This document shows positions 19,013 to 28,544 of a stretch of 64,000 nucleotides of DNA, piece after piece. The position numbers were made by a program, and so were the translations under genes. This stretch comes from JBQTGK01 sp052400665. GTDB lineage: Bacteria; Bacteroidota; Bacteroidia; Bacteroidales; Marinifilaceae. Below the pieces are notes generated by a model that was not told where the DNA came from, ran no database searches, and saw nothing but the letters and a program-made list of their open reading frames with translations. The first letter of the stretch is position 1, and each line of letters begins with the position of its first letter. The stretch lies in assembly GCA_052400665.1 (NCBI GenBank), contig JBQTGK010000013.1. The stretch is one strand, 5' to 3'.

Positions 19013-20545
19013 ATGCTTAAAAAGATATTTTTCGTCTCCCTACTTTCCATTTTTGCTTGGAGTAGTAGTTTTGCAGACAAGCGCCCTAATGTTATTGTTA
19101 TTTTAGCCGATGACCTTGGTGTTGGTGACATTTCCAACTATCGTCGCATGCACACCAACCAAGTGATTTTAGAAACGCCAAATATTGATAAATTGGCAAA
19201 TACAGGCATGAAATTTCTGAATGCTCATGCGCCTGCAGCCTTATGTGCAACCTCTCGTTATGCGATCATGACTGGAAATAGTTGCTACAGAAGTAAACTT
19301 CCTTGGGGTGTTTGGGGTGGTTATTCAAAATCTGTAATCAGAGCAGACCAATTGACTTTAGGACGCTTAATGAAGCAAGTTAATTACCATACTGCTTTCT
19401 TTGGCAAATGGCATATAGGAACTACTTTCAACAGAAAAGATAATCAGAATAAGGAATATATTCCCAATAAGAAAAAGAAGATTGAAGATGAAGTAGACAT
19501 CAGTAGAATTGTTGCTAGTGGTCCCAATCAAAACGGATTCGATTACAGCTTTAATTTACCATCTGGAATTCAAAACGTTCCTTATGCGGCTTACGAAAAC
19601 GACAAATGGTATCCATTAACAAAGGAATCTACTATTGCAGTAATTGATAATGAATACATGGCTTCTTTAGATCTTAAATTGGATAAAAAAGAAGGATTAG
19701 GAGACTCAAACTGGGAACCCAGAAAAATTGGTCCGTTATTGGCAAACAAAGCCGTGAACTACATTAAGCAAAATGCCAATAAAAAAGAACCTTTCTTTAT
19801 GTACTATTGTTCTCAAGCTGTTCATTCTCCACATTCTGCTCCCAAAGAGTTAAATGGAATAAAAATAGCGGGCACAACTCCATCCAGACATATGGATATG
19901 ATTAAAGAGCTAGATGTTCAAGTAGGAATGATTGTTGAGACCTTAAAAGAACAAGGTATTTATGAAAATACGGTTTTAATTTTCACTTCTGATAATGGTG
20001 GCTTACACACAGATGGAGACACTTGGAATTCTCATCATGAGCCAAGTGATATTTACCGAGGATGCAAAAATGATCCATACGAAGGAGGTCATCGTGTACC
20101 TTTCATTGTTTCATGGCCTGAAGAAATTAAGCCAAACCAAAGTTCAGAACAACCCATTTTAGGTCTTGATATTATGGCAACCTTGGCTGCTATTACAAAT
20201 CAAAAAATCAGCGAAGAAGTTGCACAAGATTCGTACAACCTATTGCCTGTTCTAAAAAATAAAAAAGGCGCTAAAACTCATCCATACCTGATGGTACAAG
20301 GTGGTTCTCATAAAGAAGTTATTATCATCGACGAAGGTTGGAAATTGATCATACAATTTGATCGAAAAGATAAAACGGACAAAACAAGAACCGCAGTTGC
20401 TCTGTTTGATCTTAAGAACAATATTAGAGAAGATGAAAGATACAATTTGGTAAACGATAAAAAATACCAAAATAAAGTAGAATACCTGTTCAAGAAATAC
20501 AACGATACAAGAGACAATAAACCTTTCACAGGAAACCATTTGTAA
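19013..20545 (+). CDS. Secreted S1-family sulfatase (CATSR type)
   Basis: 510 residues with a signal peptide (1-21, ending SSFA). LADDLGVGD provides N-terminal metal ligands. The formylglycine motif reads CATSR with C78: Thr sits where Pro or Ala is normal, although the following RYAIMTGN is typical of the family. FTSDNGGLHTDGDTWNSHHEPS near the middle supplies the second metal-site Asp/Asn and matches sulfatases with an insertion there. It is the last gene of the first plus-strand transcription unit, being followed by a strong terminator at 20592-20628. Confidence 0.85.
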   Translation: MLKKIFFVSLLSIFAWSSSFADKRPNVIVILADDLGVGDISNYRRMHTNQVILETPNIDKLANTGMKFLNAHAPAALCATSRYAIMTGNSCYRSKLPWGVWGGYSKSVIRADQLTLGRLMKQVNYHTAFFGKWHIGTTFNRKDNQNKEYIPNKKKKIEDEVDISRIVASGPNQNGFDYSFNLPSGIQNVPYAAYENDKWYPLTKESTIAVIDNEYMASLDLKLDKKEGLGDSNWEPRKIGPLLANKAVNYIKQNANKKEPFFMYYCSQAVHSPHSAPKELNGIKIAGTTPSRHMDMIKELDVQVGMIVETLKEQGIYENTVLIFTSDNGGLHTDGDTWNSHHEPSDIYRGCKNDPYEGGHRVPFIVSWPEEIKPNQSSEQPILGLDIMATLAAITNQKISEEVAQDSYNLLPVLKNKKGAKTHPYLMVQGGSHKEVIIIDEGWKLIIQFDRKDKTDKTRTAVALFDLKNNIREDERYNLVNDKKYQNKVEYLFKKYNDTRDNKPFTGNHL

Positions 20546-20591
20546 CTTATACATAACAAATCAATTTCAGAAGAAAAAATACATTTTACAG

Positions 20592-20628
20592 AAGACAGTT
20601 AATCAATTGGATTAGCTGTCTTTTTTTT
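20592..20628 (+). terminator. Rho-independent terminator after the first plus-strand operon
   Basis: Stem AAGACAGTTAAT / ATTAGCTGTCTT (one G-T pair) followed by eight Ts. It ends the 14158-20545 unit and implies that the GH2 gene has its own promoter. Confidence 0.8.
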
Positions 20629-20947
20629 AGTGAAAAAATCGCCCAAAATTCTAACGAATAAATTACACAAACACATGCCTATAAAATTATATTCTCATCT
20701 TTTTCAACGTAAAAATACTCATAAATAGACGCAATTTGTTATACCATAACAAAAGCCCAGACAAACACCATAACTACTTATCTTTCAGTATCCAACACAA
20801 ACATCATCTTTTCCCCTTTCAATATACAACCTACTAACAAATGATTTTACCTCCCCCTAAATAAAAAACACCCCTTATTAGCAGAAATTATTCTCCGTTA
20901 TTACTCCCTATTTTCTAGATCTTTGACAAAAGCAAAAACAATAGTCT
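20629..20947. other. Gene-free AT-rich stretch ahead of the GH2 gene
   Basis: About 320 bases with no credible ORF. It should hold the promoter of the 20948-28454 unit, but no confident TAnnTTTG element was found; TCTTTGAC near 20920 is the closest. Runs of C (CCTCCCCCT near 20850, ACACCCC near 20870) are unusual for this AT-rich DNA and could be regulator contacts. Confidence 0.3.
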
Positions 20948-23419
20948 ATGAATATAACAAAACGCATATTTGGTATTCTTTTTTTCTTTGTTCTTATTAC
21001 AAGCGGATATCAATCTACTCAAGCACAGAACTTGAATTTCAACGAATCATGGCGCTTCTTTAACGAAGAAGCCGAAGGTGCTGAAATGCCAAGTTTTAAT
21101 GACTCCAGTTGGAGAAGTTTAGATCTACCTCACGACTGGGCAATTGAAGGCCCATTCAACGAAAAATACAATGCTCGTTGTGGTGGTCTTCCTTTCCACG
21201 GAACTGGATGGTATCGTAAACAATTCAAAACACCAAAAACAGCAAAAGGAAAAGTTGTTCGCATCGAATTTGAAGGTGCAATGTACGATGCTCATGTATG
21301 GGTAAATGGAAAGTTTGTTGGAAATAGACCCTATGGCTACATCGGTTTTGAATTTGACATCAGTAAAGAATTAAAATACGATGGTACCGATAATGTAATT
21401 GCTGTTCGTTTAAGACCACAAGATTTATCTTCAAGATGGTATCCTGGTGCAGGTCTATATCGCTCGGTATGGCTAAAAATTGACGAACCTGTTCATGTTG
21501 CACAATGGGGAACTTACATTACAACTCCTACAGTAACTGAAAAAATTGCAGTTGTTCAAAATGAAACTACTGTTGTAAATAAAAGCGATAAAAGAGCACA
21601 TATTACCGTAAATCACGAATATTTTTCGCCTGATGGAAAATCGGTAGCCTCTGTAAACGAAAAAATTGAAGTACCTGCCAATTCCTCAGCAATTTCAGCC
21701 TTATTTTGCAAAATAGATAAGCCACAACGCTGGGATATTGAAAATCCAAATCTGTATAAAGCGGTTACCACAATTGTACAAAATGGAAAAGTGGTAGACA
21801 CCTATAATTCTCGTATTGGTTTGCGATCAATTGCTTTCACAAAGGATGGCTTTTTCTTGAACAACAAGAAAATTCGTTTCAATGGCGTTTGTTTACATCA
21901 TGACAATGGAGCATTAGGTTCTGCTATCTATCGCAGAGCTGATCAACGAAAGTTGCAAATCATGAAAGACATGGGTGTGAATGCAATTCGTACAAGTCAC
22001 AATCCCCCATCGCGCGTATTTCTTGAATTGTGTGATGAGCTTGGATTAGTCGTATTGGATGAAGCTTTCGATGTTTGGAAAAAAGCAAAAGTTCCAAATG
22101 GCTATAACGTATTCTTTGAAAAATGGGCAGAACGCGATATCAAGGATATGGTTCGAAGAGATCGGAATCATCCATCTGTTATCATGTGGAGTACAGGAAA
22201 CGAGATTTTGGAGCAAGGAGATAAGAAGAATGGTTGGAGAGTAGCAAAAATGCTAAACGACTACGTTAAAGAAGTAGACCCAACTCGTCCAACAACAGTT
22301 GGAATGAACAACTACTCTAATCCTTACAAATTCAATTTTGCACAACAAACTGATATTGCAGGAGTCAACTACAAACCTACTAAATACAGTGAAATTCGAG
22401 AGACTTATCCTGAATTGCCTATTTACGGTTCAGAAACTTCCAGCTGTACAAGTAGCCGTGGTGTTTACCATTTGCCAATTGAGAAATACAAAACTCATGA
22501 ATCTACTCATGTTACCAGTTACGATTTAATTGGACCTCCATGGGCATATCCTCCAGATGTTGAATTCCATTACCAAGAACAAAATCCTTACAGTATGGGA
22601 GAATTTATTTGGACTGGCTTCGATTACTTAGGAGAACCAACTCCTTACGGTGGAAAAGATAATTCGACCAATGGCTATTGGAATGGAGATTGGCCATCGC
22701 ATAGTTCTTATTTTGGAGCTGTTGACTTGTGTGGCTTCCCTAAAGATCGCTTTTTTCTATACCAAAGTCACTGGACTACTAAACCAATGATTCACCTGCT
22801 TCCTCACTGGAATTGGAAAGGAATGGAGGGCGATATGATTCCTGTTTACTGCTATACCAACTGCGACGAAGCTGAGCTTTTCGTGAATGGAAAATCGATG
22901 GGGAGAAAAGTAAAAGGAAAAGACTTAACTGAGCTGATCGTAAAATTCATTCGTTACGAAGGAGATTCATTTCAATCTAAATATCGTTTATCGTGGAATG
23001 TTCCTTACAAAGCAGGAACGATTAAGGTAATTGGCTATAAGGATGGTAAAGAAATTCTAAGTGAACAAATTTCAACCGCTGGTAAGCCAGCAAAAGTAAA
23101 CCTTTCAGTTGATCGCAGTGCAATTGACGCCGATGGTAGAGATTTGGCTTATGTTACGGTTCGTATCGAAGATAAAAACGGAAACCTATGTCCAATGGCC
23201 GATAATTTAGTGAACTTCTCAGTAAAAGGTGCAGGCGAATTAATTGCTGTGGATAATGGAAACCAAATTAGTCTGGAATCTTTTCAAGCAAAGCATAGAA
23301 AAGCTTTCAGTGGCATGTGCTTGGCAATTGTTAAAGCCTCAAAAACAACTGGTAAAATCACTTTAACAGCAAAATCAAAAAAGCTAAAAAGTGCTCAAAT
23401 TGTTATTGAAACAAAATAA
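20948..23419 (+). CDS. Secreted GH2 beta-glycosidase (beta-galactosidase-like)
   Basis: 823 residues with a signal peptide (about 1-27). Typical GH2 architecture: N-terminal sugar-binding sandwich (LPHDWAIEGPF, GTGWYRKQF), immunoglobulin-like domain, TIM barrel, and a C-terminal Ig-like extension. The acid/base lies in STGNEILEQG (E419) and the nucleophile in IYGSETSS (E496); RTSHNPPS is the usual barrel motif. The best match in pattern is to beta-galactosidases of the DUF4982-containing type common in Bacteroidota; beta-glucuronidase or other beta-hexosidase activity is possible. It begins the second plus-strand unit, 48 bases before a sulfatase. Confidence 0.88.
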   Translation: MNITKRIFGILFFFVLITSGYQSTQAQNLNFNESWRFFNEEAEGAEMPSFNDSSWRSLDLPHDWAIEGPFNEKYNARCGGLPFHGTGWYRKQFKTPKTAKGKVVRIEFEGAMYDAHVWVNGKFVGNRPYGYIGFEFDISKELKYDGTDNVIAVRLRPQDLSSRWYPGAGLYRSVWLKIDEPVHVAQWGTYITTPTVTEKIAVVQNETTVVNKSDKRAHITVNHEYFSPDGKSVASVNEKIEVPANSSAISALFCKIDKPQRWDIENPNLYKAVTTIVQNGKVVDTYNSRIGLRSIAFTKDGFFLNNKKIRFNGVCLHHDNGALGSAIYRRADQRKLQIMKDMGVNAIRTSHNPPSRVFLELCDELGLVVLDEAFDVWKKAKVPNGYNVFFEKWAERDIKDMVRRDRNHPSVIMWSTGNEILEQGDKKNGWRVAKMLNDYVKEVDPTRPTTVGMNNYSNPYKFNFAQQTDIAGVNYKPTKYSEIRETYPELPIYGSETSSCTSSRGVYHLPIEKYKTHESTHVTSYDLIGPPWAYPPDVEFHYQEQNPYSMGEFIWTGFDYLGEPTPYGGKDNSTNGYWNGDWPSHSSYFGAVDLCGFPKDRFFLYQSHWTTKPMIHLLPHWNWKGMEGDMIPVYCYTNCDEAELFVNGKSMGRKVKGKDLTELIVKFIRYEGDSFQSKYRLSWNVPYKAGTIKVIGYKDGKEILSEQISTAGKPAKVNLSVDRSAIDADGRDLAYVTVRIEDKNGNLCPMADNLVNFSVKGAGELIAVDNGNQISLESFQAKHRKAFSGMCLAIVKASKTTGKITLTAKSKKLKSAQIVIETK

Positions 23420-23467
23420 TTAAATGTTGATACAACATCTGATAAATAGATCAAAAAAAAAATTACC

Positions 23468-25060
23468 ATGCTTACCAAAAAATATCTCATAACCATCTGT
23501 TTTATAGCACTGTGTAGCATTTCCTTTGCTAAAAAGAAGCAACCAAACATCTTGTTTATCATGTCTGATGATCATACTGCTCAGGCAATTGGTGCTTATG
23601 GTGGTTTACTAAGTAGCTTAAATCCAACACCAAATATCGACAAATTAGCATCAGAAGGAATCCGATTTGAGAACGCGTTTTGCACCAATTCAATTTGTAC
23701 TCCTAGTAGAGCTTGTATCATATCAGGTCAATATTCTCAAACTAATGGTGTTTTAGATCTAGATAATCCTCTAGATACCGACAAACAATACTTACCTAAA
23801 GAATTAAAAAAACTTGGCTATTCAACTGCCATGATTGGCAAATGGCACCTACATACCGAACCTGTTAACTTCGATTATTACAAAGTTCTTCCGGGTCAGG
23901 GAAAATATTTCAATACGAAATTCCTCGAAAAAGGAAAAGGAGATTGGCCAAATAATATCGTAACATCAAAAGGTCATTCGTCGGATGTAATAACTGATGT
24001 AACAATTAATTATCTAAAAAATAGAGACGAGTCAAAACCCTTCTTTTTAATGCATCATTACAAGGCTCCTCATGATATGTTTGAGAATGCGCCTCGTTAC
24101 GATAACTATTTAAAAGATGTTGAAATACCAGAACCTGCAAGTTTGTATAACCAACCATTTTGGGGATCGGAAGCAACAAAAGGAAAAAATGATAGTCTGA
24201 TCCATTACATAGGAACTTCAATTTCTCCAAGACATCAACAAAATCACAAAAAACCAACCAATTATACCAATCGTTGGTATGGAGATTCAATTGATCCAAA
24301 ATTAGGAACTCACTTGGCTTATCAGAAATACCTAAAAGATTATTTACGATGTGTAAAAGGTGTGGATGATAATTTAGGACGGTTATTCGATTACCTAAAA
24401 AAAGAAGGACTGTGGGAAAACACCATCATCATTTATACTGGCGACCAAGGAATGATGCTCGGAGAACATGATTTAATCGATAAACGATGGATGTACGAAG
24501 AAGCAATGCGCATGCCTTTCATTGTACATTATCCAAAGATGATTGAAAAAGAACAGGTTTCTGATCTATTGATCAACAACACCGACTACGCTCCTACTAT
24601 GATTGAACTTGCTGGTGGTAAAACTCCAGAATACATGCAAGGACATAGTTTCATCAACACTTTAAAAGGAAAAGCAGAAGAAAACTGGCGCGAAGCAACT
24701 TACTATCGCTATTGGATGCATATCATTCATCATTACGTTCCTGCTCATTTCGGCATCAGAACCAAAGAATACAAATTGATGTTCTTTTACGGAGCTCATT
24801 ACATGCCAAAAGAAGATTTCAAAGGTCACTATTGGGCAACACAATACAATGGAATCGATCGAGAAACACCACATACTTTTGAGTTTTACGATCTAAAAAA
24901 CGATCCTCAAGAATTGCACAACAGATACAACGATCCACAATACAATGAGATAATTGAAAAATTAAAAAAACAATTGATTGAAAAACGTGAGGCACTGAAT
25001 GAAACAGATAAAAATTATCCTAAACTTGAAAAAATAATTCAAGAGAACTGGAACAACTAA
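23468..25060 (+). CDS. Secreted S1-family sulfatase (CTPSR type)
   Basis: 530 residues with a signal peptide (1-21). MSDDHTAQAIGAYGG has the metal ligands, and CTPSR (C77) is the formylglycine site, followed by ACIISGQYSQTNGV. YTGDQGMMLGEHDLIDKRWMYEE is the characteristic C-proximal motif of the choline-sulfatase/iduronate-sulfatase-like part of S1 (DQG/EHD/DKRWMYEE). Such enzymes act on sulfated mono- or oligosaccharides. It is 13 bases ahead of the next gene, so translation is likely coupled in the GH2-sulfatase-propeller-GH29 unit. Confidence 0.88.
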   Translation: MLTKKYLITICFIALCSISFAKKKQPNILFIMSDDHTAQAIGAYGGLLSSLNPTPNIDKLASEGIRFENAFCTNSICTPSRACIISGQYSQTNGVLDLDNPLDTDKQYLPKELKKLGYSTAMIGKWHLHTEPVNFDYYKVLPGQGKYFNTKFLEKGKGDWPNNIVTSKGHSSDVITDVTINYLKNRDESKPFFLMHHYKAPHDMFENAPRYDNYLKDVEIPEPASLYNQPFWGSEATKGKNDSLIHYIGTSISPRHQQNHKKPTNYTNRWYGDSIDPKLGTHLAYQKYLKDYLRCVKGVDDNLGRLFDYLKKEGLWENTIIIYTGDQGMMLGEHDLIDKRWMYEEAMRMPFIVHYPKMIEKEQVSDLLINNTDYAPTMIELAGGKTPEYMQGHSFINTLKGKAEENWREATYYRYWMHIIHHYVPAHFGIRTKEYKLMFFYGAHYMPKEDFKGHYWATQYNGIDRETPHTFEFYDLKNDPQELHNRYNDPQYNEIIEKLKKQLIEKREALNETDKNYPKLEKIIQENWNN

Positions 25061-25073
25061 TACTAATTAACTC

Positions 25074-26729
25074 ATGAAAATTCGTCTATTACTACTTTCA
25101 ATTCTAGGATTTTTTGCGGCTAGCATCTCAAATGCTCAAGACGTAGAAAGAGAGCGTCCTAAAGAATGGGACGGATTAGTTGAAGGCGGAATGTTCATGG
25201 ATCGATTTTTACCAATTCCAACAATAGGAAAATTAACAAATGATACCTGGGGGGCAAAAGGTGTTAAGCCTCGCTATGTTGACAATGGCATTGAAGATAA
25301 AGAATGGTCGTATTGGGGTGGAAACATTGTGCTTGGATCCGATGGCAAATACCATCAATTTTTGTGTAGATGGAGAGAAGATTCAGAAAAAGGACACATG
25401 GAATGGCCTCGTTCCGAAGTTGTTCATGCCATTGCCGATAATTCTTTAGGACCTTTTAAATATATCGAAACCATTGGAAAAGGACACAACCCAGAAATAT
25501 ATCAAATAAAAGATGGCCGATATGTTATCTATGTAAATAACGGATACTACATTTCAAAGAGCTTAAATGGACCGTGGAAATATGCAAACTTTGAATATGA
25601 CCAACGCAACAGACCTGTATTCGATCACATGACCAATCATACATTTGCACAACGCGAAGATGGTTCGTACCTAATGGTTTGCCGAGGTGGTGGCATTTGG
25701 TTCAGTGAAAATGGGCTCCCTCCTTTCTATGAGGTAAGCGAAAAAAGTGTTTATCCTCCTTACGAAGGCAGATATGAGGATCCTGTAGTTTGGCGCACCA
25801 ACATTCAATACCATATGATTGTTAACGATTGGCTGGGACGAATTGCTTACTACTTGCGATCGAAAAACGGTATCAATTGGAAAGTAGAACCAGGAGAAGC
25901 TTATCAGCCAGGAATTGCAACATACGAAGATGGAACCTTAGTTAATTGGTACAAATTCGAACGAATTAAAGTTTTACAAGATGAATACGGACGAGCCATT
26001 CAAGCCAATTTTGCTGTCGCAGACACCATTAAAAAACAAGACAAAGGAAGCGATCGTCACAGCTCCAAGAATATTAGTATTCCATTAACTGTTGGCCGTT
26101 TAATTACTATTCTTAATAAAGAAAAAATCGATTCCTCGACCAAAACCATTCGCATTAAAATTAAAGCAGAAAAAGGTTTTAATCCACATAAGGATATCAA
26201 TATTAAATCTCTGCGCTTTGGTGGCTCCGAAAAAATAAACTTCGGTGGAGGTTCGAAGGTATTGAAAACAGAAAAATCAGGTAATGATCTGATAATCGAG
26301 TTTAATACTGCTGAAAACGGACTGACAAATGACAATTTTGTAGCTAAATTATTGGGAAAAACAAAAAAAGGAAAACTCCTATACGGATATGCTCGTCTGC
26401 CAGGTATCAATTACAACGAACAGGCACTTTCGTGCAAATTTCCAATTCTCGCTTTAAACGGACGCGAATTAAAAATTAAACTGGAAGTACAAAATTTTGG
26501 ACAAATCACTTCTACTGTATCAAATGTAAAAATTGAATATTTAGAAAAAGGAAATTGGATTCTAATCAAACAAGGAAATATCAAACCATTAAAACCATTT
26601 GAAAAAACAACACTTATTCTAAAAGCCAAGAAATTTGCAGAAAGAGAAAGTGCTGTAAAAATAAAAGTAACAATTAATCAAAAAGAACAAAAGCCAGCTG
26701 TTCTTGCAGGAACAATAATAATTAGATAA
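25074..26729 (+). CDS. Exported clan-F-like beta-propeller glycosidase, family uncertain
   Basis: 551 residues with a signal peptide (1-21, ending SNAQ). The first 330 residues read as a five-bladed propeller of the GH43/GH32-like kind: WSYWGGNIVLGSDGKYHQFLC, GHNPEIYQIKDGRYVIYVNN and YEDPVVWRTNIQYHMIVND provide regularly spaced blade starts, with acidic residues in the positions expected for catalysis. The last 200 residues look like Ig-like or beta-sandwich modules rich in Lys. I cannot name the CAZy family. It sits between a sulfatase and a GH29-like enzyme with short gaps, so a role in trimming the same sulfated glycan is likely. Confidence 0.6.
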   Translation: MKIRLLLLSILGFFAASISNAQDVERERPKEWDGLVEGGMFMDRFLPIPTIGKLTNDTWGAKGVKPRYVDNGIEDKEWSYWGGNIVLGSDGKYHQFLCRWREDSEKGHMEWPRSEVVHAIADNSLGPFKYIETIGKGHNPEIYQIKDGRYVIYVNNGYYISKSLNGPWKYANFEYDQRNRPVFDHMTNHTFAQREDGSYLMVCRGGGIWFSENGLPPFYEVSEKSVYPPYEGRYEDPVVWRTNIQYHMIVNDWLGRIAYYLRSKNGINWKVEPGEAYQPGIATYEDGTLVNWYKFERIKVLQDEYGRAIQANFAVADTIKKQDKGSDRHSSKNISIPLTVGRLITILNKEKIDSSTKTIRIKIKAEKGFNPHKDINIKSLRFGGSEKINFGGGSKVLKTEKSGNDLIIEFNTAENGLTNDNFVAKLLGKTKKGKLLYGYARLPGINYNEQALSCKFPILALNGRELKIKLEVQNFGQITSTVSNVKIEYLEKGNWILIKQGNIKPLKPFEKTTLILKAKKFAERESAVKIKVTINQKEQKPAVLAGTIIIR

Positions 26730-26894
26730 TGACTAATAAACTGCATTTAAACACTAAGAAAACTGAATAAAAACAAAGAAAATAAATAATTACATACTAC
26801 TATCATGACAAAAAGAATATGTCGCATAAAAACAATGATTCTAAATCAGTTCGCATGTGCATCTTACTTAGTCTTGATAGCAAATTTTTAAATC

Positions 26895-28454
26895 ATGAGA
26901 ATTAATTACTTGCGAGCATTTGCCTTCCTGCTAATAGCAGTAAACACCATTGGGTTCGCGAATGCAAAAAAGAAAGAAAAATTTAAACCAAACTGGGAAT
27001 CTTTAGAAAAAATAGAACAAGTGCCGGAATGGTTTCAAGATGCTAAATTTGGTATTTATGCCCATTGGGGACCTGTATCAAATGCATTTGTAGGAACCGA
27101 TCCTAATACTTTCTATGCTGGATGGCATGGAATGAAAATGTACGAAGATGGAGTAAAAGTTCCTACAAAAAATGGGAAACCTACCAGTAACTTTATTCAT
27201 CATTCTGAACACTTCGGAGATCCTGCTGAATTTGGTTATAAGGAACTAATCGAAAAATTTGACCCATCTGGTTTCGACGCTAAAAAATGGGCTGATTTAT
27301 TTGCTCTTTCAGGTGCAAAATTTGCTGGTCCAGTTGCCATGCACCACGATAACTTTGCCATGTGGGATGCAAAATCTACACGCTGGAATTCTATGAATTA
27401 TGGTGGAATTGATCCATCGGCAGAATTAAAAAAAGCAATTGAAGCTAAAGGAATGAAATTTATGGCTTCTTTTCATCATGCATTTACCTGGAAATATTAC
27501 GCTCCAGCTCATGCTTATGGTGGAGTAAGCCCAGAAGATTACGATTTATACACCAATCCTCATGCCTTAGATTCGGAAACTCCTGATGCCCGTTTTTACA
27601 AAGAATGGTGGGCAAAACTAAAAGAATATATTGATGTATATCAACCTGACTTAATCTGGTTTGATTGGTGGTTAGAAAATATGACTGAAGAATGTCGCGA
27701 GAAGTTTCTTGCCTACTACCACAATAAAGGATTGGAATGGAACAAAGATGTTGCTGTTTGTTACAAAGAAAGTACTTTCCCAGCAAGTACAGCCATTAAA
27801 GATTATGAACGAGGAAGACCTAACCAACCTGTAGAACAAATGTGGTTAACCGACACTTCTCCAGGAGCATGGTTTTACCGTCCAGGTGCTAAATTTAAAA
27901 CACCCAACCAATTGGTTGATATCTTGGTTGATATCGTAGCAAAAAATGGTTGTATGTTACTAAATGTTCCACCAAACCCTGATGGAACTATTCCTGAAGT
28001 AATGGTAAACCTATTAACTGAAATGGGAAAATGGTTAAAAGTAAATGGCGATGCTATTTACGGAACACGTGTTTGGACTGTTTTTGGAGAAGGCCCTACG
28101 CGTTTACCAGAAGGTGGGCATAAAGTTGAAAAACTAAAAATTGCCTATACCAATACAGATATTCGATTCACTAAAAAATCGGATAAAGAGTTTTATGCGA
28201 TAGTAATGGACAAGCCTGAAGGTGAAACTATTATTAAAACCTTAAGTACTCAAATTGGCGTACTAAATTCCAAAATTGAAAAAATCGAATTATTAGGAAG
28301 CAATGAAAAAATTGAGTGGGAAAGAAACGAAAAAGGCCTTATCATTAAAGCTCCTAAAGTTTTACCATCAGACTATGCACATTCATACAAAATAACTTTA
28401 GAAGGTTATACCGAAAATGCAATTGGTGGTGATGTTGAAGCTCATGTTGATTAA
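26895..28454 (+). CDS. Secreted GH29-like alpha-L-fucosidase
   Basis: 519 residues with a signal peptide (about 1-24). GH29 signatures: FGIYAHWGPVSN, PVAMHHDNFAMWDAKST and PDLIWFDWWLEN, where D257 matches the retaining nucleophile. The HHDNFAMW segment is closer to canonical alpha-L-fucosidases than the diverged equivalent (AWHVNGMLNWNS) in the 8330 enzyme, so the two GH29-like proteins probably differ in specificity. It ends the plus-strand unit; a bidirectional terminator follows at 28468. The gap before it (165 bases) is longer than elsewhere in the unit, so an internal promoter is possible. Confidence 0.87.
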   Translation: MRINYLRAFAFLLIAVNTIGFANAKKKEKFKPNWESLEKIEQVPEWFQDAKFGIYAHWGPVSNAFVGTDPNTFYAGWHGMKMYEDGVKVPTKNGKPTSNFIHHSEHFGDPAEFGYKELIEKFDPSGFDAKKWADLFALSGAKFAGPVAMHHDNFAMWDAKSTRWNSMNYGGIDPSAELKKAIEAKGMKFMASFHHAFTWKYYAPAHAYGGVSPEDYDLYTNPHALDSETPDARFYKEWWAKLKEYIDVYQPDLIWFDWWLENMTEECREKFLAYYHNKGLEWNKDVAVCYKESTFPASTAIKDYERGRPNQPVEQMWLTDTSPGAWFYRPGAKFKTPNQLVDILVDIVAKNGCMLLNVPPNPDGTIPEVMVNLLTEMGKWLKVNGDAIYGTRVWTVFGEGPTRLPEGGHKVEKLKIAYTNTDIRFTKKSDKEFYAIVMDKPEGETIIKTLSTQIGVLNSKIEKIELLGSNEKIEWERNEKGLIIKAPKVLPSDYAHSYKITLEGYTENAIGGDVEAHVD

Positions 28455-28467
28455 CACAACCAATTTA

Positions 28468-28507
28468 AAAAAAAGTGCTGTTCATAGTATGAACAGCACT
28501 TTTTTTT
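28468..28507. terminator. Bidirectional terminator between GH29 gene and LuxR-type regulator
   Basis: Near-perfect 27-base palindrome (AGTGCTGTTCATA / TATGAACAGCACT, 28474-28500) preceded by an A-tract and followed by a T-tract, so it can end transcription from both converging genes. Confidence 0.88.
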
Positions 28508-28544
28508 GTATGTATATTAGCTTAAAAACTTAAAGCAGATAGAT

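Noticed and set aside
26804..26890. A 28-codon ORF just before the second GH29-like gene, hydrophobic at its end
   Set aside because: Too short, no recognisable motif, and its sequence could simply be part of the leader; no evidence of translation.
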